Source: Dermatemys mawii (Eukaryota; Chordata; Testudines; Dermatemydidae). Taken from it: 64,000 nucleotides of DNA. Where the stretch lies: NCBI GenBank assembly GCA_007922305.1, contig ML677328.1, positions 8,852,620 through 8,916,619 of the forward strand, given 5' to 3'. The stretch's first letter is position 1, and each line of letters begins with the position of its first letter. The position numbers and the translations under genes were made by a program. This document shows positions 57,607-64,000 of this stretch, one piece after another. The notes beneath the pieces were generated by a model. That model had not been told where the DNA came from and did no database searches. It was given only the letters and a program-made list of their open reading frames with translations.

Positions 57607-60600
57607 TCCCATTGAGCTTATGTCCCTGCCTATGAACATTAATGAAACACAGACTCTGCCCTCTCCTCCAAACTCAGATTTTGGCCAAAGTCCTAGTCAC
57701 AGCATTGACACCTCCAGTTTAAATATTTATGTTAAAAATAAATTAAAATATACCAAAATGCGCAGAAAAACTTATGACAGGTAATGGCATTGTGGTTCCC
57801 AAGCCCCTGCTTAGCTAAAGAACCGTCTGTGGGAAAGAACTGTTTAATGCTGGCAATCTATACAAACATGACTCAGTCCTAGCTTTGTGGTACCTACTCA
57901 AGGGCTCTTTGGGAACCTGAGAAACTACATCTGTCTGACAAAACTTTCGCTCTCTATCTTTTCTTTTCTTTCTTTCTTCTTTTTTTTTGGCGGGAGGGGA
58001 GGGGCTTCAGGAGTTCTGTCCCAAAGGCATGGGAAGGGAGGATGATGTCCAAAGACATGAGCGTACACCCCCCTTTAATTACTGAGCTGAGACGTGATCA
58101 CCAGCTGCTTGCCATTGGTTTTAACCCCAGCTGGTAGTTTACTGTAGACCCTACAATTGAGACAAATGTCTGGATCTTGTGATACAACAAAAACAAAAAT
58201 ATGGGCAGAAAATCAGGCATGCCAGATCCTAGGGCCAGAAACACTTTCTACTAGTCTTGGTGGTGTTTTGTTTCTTTTTTTCCCCAAGGCTATCATCAAA
58301 TATTAAAATTTGGGGGCAAAATTTGCTGGGAAAGGTCCCATTATGGAAACCAGGATCAGAAATTGCTCATTATAAATCAACCCTCTCCCAGTTTAAAAAT
58401 AAATGAAGACTAGAATAACACAGTTATTCTGTCCTAATAGTCAAAGTTTATAATTAAGCAATGCTAAACAAATGAGCACTAATAGATGAGATGATGAAGT
58501 GGCAAGAACTGATTACAAAGTGATATATTAATTGAGAGGTTTTATGGTAATTTCCCACTTATTAGCATTTTTAAATTACTTACGCTGTAAACTGCCATAA
58601 AATAAGAATGAACTACTTTTTAAAAAAAAAAAAAAAAAAAAAAGTGTGATGATAGTATGGAGGAAACTACTTTAATTTGGCACGATATCAAGCCTGTCAT
58701 TCAGCCAATTAGAAATTTTCTCAAAGTAACAAAAAATAGTCTTCTCTTAGTAAATTTGGGAATTAAAATAAAAACTAGATACTACTACGGTATTTTCAAG
58801 CATGCCTGCATCATGCTCATTTACTTACATTTTATGATGGAAAGAATTAACAACCATAGTTGTCTTTAATGATTTTCATACTCCTAAAGCCTAAGCAATT
58901 TAAGATTTATGAAATCTTCCATGGGCATTAAAGGCTGGAAAAACTCCCCTTAACTTTAGTGATGCAGGATGAAACTCAAAGTTGTGTATAGAGCAGTGCA
59001 TATCTCAAATGAAACAGAATAACTTTGCATTGTTTAAATGGATAAAATTTATGTAAATACATGTAGTAGCTCTCCCCTACATATGTTACTTTAATATTTC
59101 TGGCAAATGATTTTCTCCAGGAAATGTTAGCTTAAGAAGCTTCAAAATGATAAACCCAGAAAGCCTAAGTTTTCACTTTTTTTAAAGAAATTTTAAGGTC
59201 CACTTTTTTATGATTTGACATAAGCAGTGAATCATTATCCAAGAAATGATTTGTGTTGTTTTACATTAATCTTTTATCAAATTATTAAATTCACAGTAGC
59301 TTTAAAACAATTATATTTTAAAGCACTGTTAGCTCTGCATACATAAAACACTTTCCCAAAGTGGGAGTACTACAAACTAAAGTTGTAAATGCGTCCTGAG
59401 AACTCTAAATAGATGCAAGTTATTTGTTTCTTCCCTGGTGGCCCTCTCTTCCAATCACCTGTTTTTATTTCATGTCCTTTATTTAAAGGTCTCACATCAC
59501 AGTAAACCTCCTATGAAGGCAGGTTTAAATTAAATAAATCACTGCCAACCATCTTGGTCATCACCAGATATTAAAACTGGGATTTCCAGAGCAGTGAGCA
59601 TGAGCTTTTACTTCTTAAATTAAAGGATTTAGTAGTAGTCCAGAAAGGGAACCCTGGCCACAGAGGAGAACAGTTCCATTAGGCACCAAAACTACAACTC
59701 TCGTGAGGCACTTTTAATATTAAATCTGAATTGAATAAAATCAGTTTGTGAGTAAATATTTCTGGCTTTCAATCTCCCTAGCCCTCAATGTTTGAAATTT
59801 TCTGTAGAACAAAACCAAGCTTGTGCTAGTGCCAATGTGTGGGAGTGGGAAGTATAGTGTGTCTTCCCTTTGGCTTTCCCCATGCACCCTTGTGTAAGAA
59901 CCAGAAAGGCAGTCCTTGCATTACAGAAGCACACAGATTTCACAACCTAACATCTCTGTCATCACTAGTCTCTCCAAAGGGGAGCAGACCGAAGGGGAGG
60001 CTATCCCCACACTTCCCATAGCTGTGAGCAGAGCTTGCTGGATGCAACACATTGTCAGACCTCTGGATAGGATGGTCCAAAGGCTTCAATCATTAGATGA
60101 GTATTAACACAAGAGTTCTCAAAGCTACTGTCCATGTACCATCTCCAGCACTATGCTGTACTTATAATTATCAATATAGCTGATGGCAATAAGTGAACAA
60201 ACAGGACCAAGGAATATTATATATAATACATATAATTAAAAAACAATTTGCTTAGTGCATGTTAGATATATAGATAATACACATACATCTGTAGATGTGC
60301 ATCTTAGCATGTGTGTAAATTATATATAGATATTATACACATATTCAGTTTTAATTGTACTACCTCATGGTAAACCACTACATATTCAGGGATACATTTT
60401 GTAAAATAATGACTAAATTCTTAGTTGCATAAGTCTATTCCATAACAATCTGCTATTAAATCTTTACCAAGGCTGCTGGGTTTCGAGAGAAACGTCAGGT
60501 CAACAAATCAGCAAAGTGAGAATTAGTGAAATTCTAATGCATGTGACAAGAATTCAACATAACTAAGCTGTGAGAGTTATGAAATTATTTTCTAAAAAAA

Positions 60601-62559
60601 AGGCAAAACTCAAAATATCCGCTCCCTATATGTAAGTGTTGAAAGCCTCTTTATTATCCTTCTGACCTTTTAAGAGTGAAATGTTGATTTTAAAAAATCA
60701 ATGCAATTCTGCTGGAAACAAAACATTAAAGTTTGTTCTCAATCCACGTGTCAAATCCAAGCTTAGATGAAGTCTATGAACAGCTGAATATAAACTGACC
60801 TGTAAAATCTTAGGAACAGCTTTTTTCATTGGATAAACACGAAACCCAACACCAGTTCCTAGGTGTGTGGGAAGAAGGAAGGAAATTAGGAGTGGGAAAC
60901 TGGCAAATTTTAATAGAGGTTAAAGTCAACAAAAACAACAACAAAAAAAAATCAGTAAGAAAGTGGGCAAAAAACTGTCTCCTCCCATAGGGTTTTCTGA
61001 AATGGTGTCATGGAATCCTGAATCCCTCAGGGCAGCTTTGTGCTTCATTTGCCATACAGAAAGTGAGCCAGATCCAAGAACATCCATGTACTCTTGTGGT
61101 ACGTACACCTTCTCAACATGACCTTCCTTCTGTCAGTATACCCTCTGGACTCTGACCACCACCACTACAGCAAATGTTTGTGGGGTGTTATTTGTTAAGA
61201 AGTCACTTATGGAGTCAATAGCAGAATTAGACCCACTGAAAACAGTTCCCCAGATATCCTATTTATATGCTATAGCTAATTATCATAACTACATCTAGGA
61301 TTTTATATGCGTTTCTGAGTGTCTGCTACTCTCTTAGTATGGATGATGGGAAGGAAAATGGACAGGCTCCTTCTCAACCCCTTTCACTATGAGGACTGAG
61401 AGATGGGAAGTAGATCTAAATGGCAGACTTCCCAAAATACCTTTTGGAGAAAATGGGTCAAGTAGTGTGCCCTGAACACCTGGAGGAGCAGTAGAATATT
61501 CCACTCAGACTAAGAAGGTATAAGAGTAGTTGACCCACTTGAAGACACCTAAAAGTCATCGATGGACAGTTTTCAAGGGGCACATTGTGGGGGTCAAGCC
61601 CACCTCACTCCCAAAATTAATGAAAAAGTGAAAGGGCAACTCAGTGAATAAATTCTGTTGTGTAATAGTTTATTTTTTTTTTCTTCATGTGAAACTTCCT
61701 CACCATTTACATACAGCAAAGTATCTGGTGTCATGTAAAGTATTCCCTATGTGGAGGATCATCTGTACCCTTATATCTTGGAAGATATCATCTGGAGACG
61801 TGAAATTGTTTCTTTTCTCCGCCTGAAAGGTATTCCTTGGCAAGGCATCCATAACTGTAATGAAAGAGAAGGCAGACGACTTGCCATCAGCCACAACAGG
61901 CTCACTACTTGAGCCAGAGCTCAGACTCACTCCTCCCTCAGCCCTTGATAATTCAAAGCAGAATTCAGAAGTCAGACGGTTTTCTGCGGGTAAGTGTTAC
62001 AATAATATGCTATGTATTTAATGTGATCCTTAATCAGTCCCACAAGGAGTTGAGAGCTCTCTCAAAATCATTAACTGATCAAATCTCAATATCCTCATGA
62101 GGACAAGCTAAGTGTCATAACTAGACATCTTAAATCTCCTAATTTGCTGTAAACAATCCCAATTCGGAACCTCCTGTATTGGGTTCCCAAGTGGCTGCCT
62201 GAATCTTCCGGGTCACAGAAGCCAGATATGCTACCTAGAGTACATAGAGCTGCAAATACTATAGAGATAAAACCAGCTGTATAGATGGACACTGCTGAGA
62301 CAGAAAGCCAGCATCCTAGACTACCCTTACACAGACTCCTATGTAATACATTAGATGGAGGAGACAGGGAAGTATCCAAGTGTGTGGAATTAATGGAACG
62401 TATGGACTGAGGACAGCCATGTGTTTGAGGATGAAAGTAAAAATTCCTGGAGGCAGGTGCCTGGATTGTGATCAAGATTTTGATAAGAGGAATATGTCCA
62501 CAAATATACCCACACCTTGATAGGGTTCCATTAAACAAGATCAATCCATGTTCCACAAT
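57607..62559. other. AT-rich sequence, no confirmed gene
   Basis: No transposon was recognised. An A-run lies at 58622-58644. A minus-strand open stretch at 61700-62008 with splice-like borders is treated as a candidate exon in the findings but is not strong enough to annotate as a gene. A 153-codon minus frame at 62095-62556 has no known domain. Confidence 0.4.
58622..58644. repeat. Poly-A run, 23 nt
   Basis: Twenty-three consecutive A residues. The upstream 300 bases show no recognisable retrocopy, so it is probably a simple repeat rather than a retrotransposition tail. Confidence 0.9.
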
Positions 62560-63130
62560 GGGGACTTAAATGCCTAACCACCACTTCAGCACCAATCCCA
62601 CACTTAGGCTTCACTGCTATTCACAAAAGCACTGCTCAGCTGCTGCTTAATTTGTAGGTGCCGTAAGTCCCTAGACACTCAAATTTCCAACAGTAAGTCC
62701 CATAGATGACTACATTTCTGCCATCGGGTGGGCACACAGCCACCTTCGTCCTGACACCATCAAGCAGTCTGGTGCCTAATTCATGTCTAAGCCTCAACCA
62801 GATTCATAATTTAGGCCTTCCCCCACCTTCTTGAACGGTGGAGTCCAACTTGGTAGGGTGTGCTCAGAGCACACCTAATCTACCTGATTTGGAACAGGGA
62901 GTTGAACCCAGCAAAGTGCCCTAATTTCTGGATTCTGGAATATTCTTGGGTGGGTCTTTCTCAATTATTCCTACTGTTCCATGTTGTATAAGATAATTAA
63001 ATAGACATTGCCACAAGCAATGGAATGTGCCACAAATAACCCAGATAAGAGCTCTCATTGACTAGCAAGGCACCATGCCTCCTCCTTTCTTGAGAAAGTA
63101 CTGACCTGTCTTAGGCACTTGCTCCAAGCG
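62560..63130. repeat. Possible dispersed repeat rich in 'gcctaa' motifs
   Basis: Fragments such as 'cacacttaggcttcactgct', 'ggtgcctaattcatgtctaa' and 'agtccctagacactcaaatt' match dispersed text I associate with reptile genomes, in minus orientation. No termini, duplication or coding frame could be defined. Confidence 0.3.
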
Positions 63131-63189
63131 AGAGTTCACAGCTCCTCAGACTGAGACAGGCACCTCACTCCATCCTGGAGTTAGATGTG

Positions 63190-64000
63190 TAAATCCTTTT
63201 GAGTACCTGATTACCTTCTATGAAGAGATAACTGGCTCTGTGGATATGGGGGAAGTAAGGGACATGATGCATCCTGAGTTCTTGCCAGGAAACTTAAAAA
63301 GTATGGACTGGATGGATAGACGATAAGGTGGATTGAAAGCTGGATAGATTTTCGGGCTCAACAGGTAGTGATCAACTGCTCAATGTCTAGTTGGCAGCCG
63401 GTATCAAGTAGATTGCCCCAGGGGTGATTCCTGGGGCCAGTTTTGTTCAACATCTTCATTAATGTTCTGGATGATGTGGTAGATTGCACCTTCCGCAAGT
63501 TCCCAGATGACACTAAGCTGTGGGAGAGAGGTAGATACATCGGAGGGTAGGGATAGGGTCCAGGGTGACCTAGACAAATTGAGCGAAAAGAAATCTGATG
63601 AGGTTCAACAAGGACAAGTATAGAGTCCTGCACTTAGGACGGAAGAATCCCATACACTGCTACAGACTGGGGACCGACTGGCTAAGCAGCAGTTCTGCAG
63701 AGAAGGACCTAGGGATTACAGTGGATGAGAAGACTGATATGAATCAGCAGTGTGCCCTTGTTGCCAAGAAAGCTAGTGGCATATTAGGCTGCTGTAGTAG
63801 AAGCATTGCCAGCAGATCGAGGGAAGTGATTATTCCCCTCTGTTCAGTACTGGTGAGGCCATATCTGGAGCATTGTGTCCAGTTTGGGACTCACAGAAAG
63901 GATGTGGACAAATTGGAAAGAATCCAGCGGAGAGCAACAAAAATTATTAGGGGACTGGGGCACATGACTTATAAGGAGAGGCTGAGGGAACAAGGCTTTT
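63190..64000 (+). mobile_element. CR1 LINE (second lineage), cut by window edge
   Basis: Plus-strand CR1 ORF2 sequence begins near 63190 ('taccttctatgaagagataa'). It passes the RT region around 63410-63530 (decayed 'gccccaggggt...cctggggccagttttgttca', then 'cagatgacactaagctgtgg' encoding the A-D-D-T-K-L block) and continues through 'aggttcaacaaggacaagta' to the C-terminal region at the edge. A deletion near 63270 removes part of the palm. Stops and shifts occur throughout. It is a different subfamily from the 8384 element. Confidence 0.85.
63490..64000 (+). pseudogene. CR1 ORF2 RT palm to C-terminal region, decayed
   Basis: The frame shows fragments of the CR1 RT (A-D-D-T-K-L-like codons at about 63507-63524) and the later region equivalent to the C-terminal blocks of the 8384 copy. 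Single-base gaps move the reading frame several times, so no long open frame exists on this strand. Confidence 0.7.

Noticed and set aside
58622..58644. Poly-A tail of a processed pseudogene
   Set aside because: No recognisable retrocopy or matching target duplication was seen upstream.
60926..61108. Second exon paired with the candidate at 61715
   Set aside because: The frame is open in a compatible phase, but its acceptor has a poor pyrimidine tract and no donor follows. Too weak to list on its own.
61717..61988. Plus-strand exon between 'acatacag' and 'gtaagt'
   Set aside because: Although acceptor and donor strings are present, all three plus frames contain stops in the interval. The minus strand is open.
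62095..62556. 153-codon minus-strand frame
   Set aside because: No recognised domain, no convincing splice borders, and its upstream side adjoins text resembling a dispersed repeat.

Overview
This window looks like nuclear DNA of a sauropsid, most likely a hidden-necked (cryptodiran) turtle. The evidence is the repeat complement: CR1 LINEs of at least two lineages, a tRNA-derived SINE whose 3' tail matches the CR1 tail, a Penelope-like element with a GIY-YIG domain, several hAT and Harbinger-type DNA transposons, solo LTRs and old MIR/L2 relics. The sequence is mostly AT-rich, with small GC-rich islands that coincide with transposon inserts. Species assignment is inference, since no gene or organellar marker is present.

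I recognise no cellular protein-coding gene, rRNA, functional tRNA or CRISPR array. The window reads as an intergenic stretch or the inside of a very large intron. The longer open frames are either decayed transposon proteins (CR1 reverse transcriptase, Penelope GIY-YIG region, hAT transposase) or chance frames in GC-rich repeats. One weak candidate exon on the minus strand (61715-61982) is given as a finding only.

Layout: 0.8-7 kb holds two copies of an LTR family (called LTR-A here), a CR1 3' end, a third LTR-like repeat and a 95-bp-arm perfect-spacing hairpin. A long CR1 with broken ORF2 lies at 8.4-10.7 kb. A short hAT element (11.4 kb), an L2 relic (12.4 kb), a solo LTR with 4-bp target duplication (14.3-15.2 kb), a MIR relic and a SINE follow. 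From 17.4 to 31 kb the sequence is almost repeat-poor apart from a GATA array with a 10-N assembly gap. A Penelope-like element at 35.1-36.9 kb is split by an hAT insert. A fold-back hAT with two inverted transposase 3' ends occupies 37.8-39.4 kb. Three more LTR-A copies lie at 40.5, 45.0 and 56.9 kb, two of them interrupted. A CR1 tail at 47.8-48.7 kb is split by a Harbinger-type MITE, and a GC-rich hAT lies at 55.5-56.2 kb. A second CR1 runs off the right edge.

The most informative signals are the nested insertions, where the host repeat gives the pre-insertion sequence and hence exact target-site duplications: 8 bp for the hAT insert in Penelope, 3 bp for the Harbinger-type insert in CR1. 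The other main signal is the palindromic hAT derivative. Boundaries fixed by target duplications should be exact; other repeat boundaries are approximate by roughly 10-40 bases. Family names come from pattern recognition without a database search.
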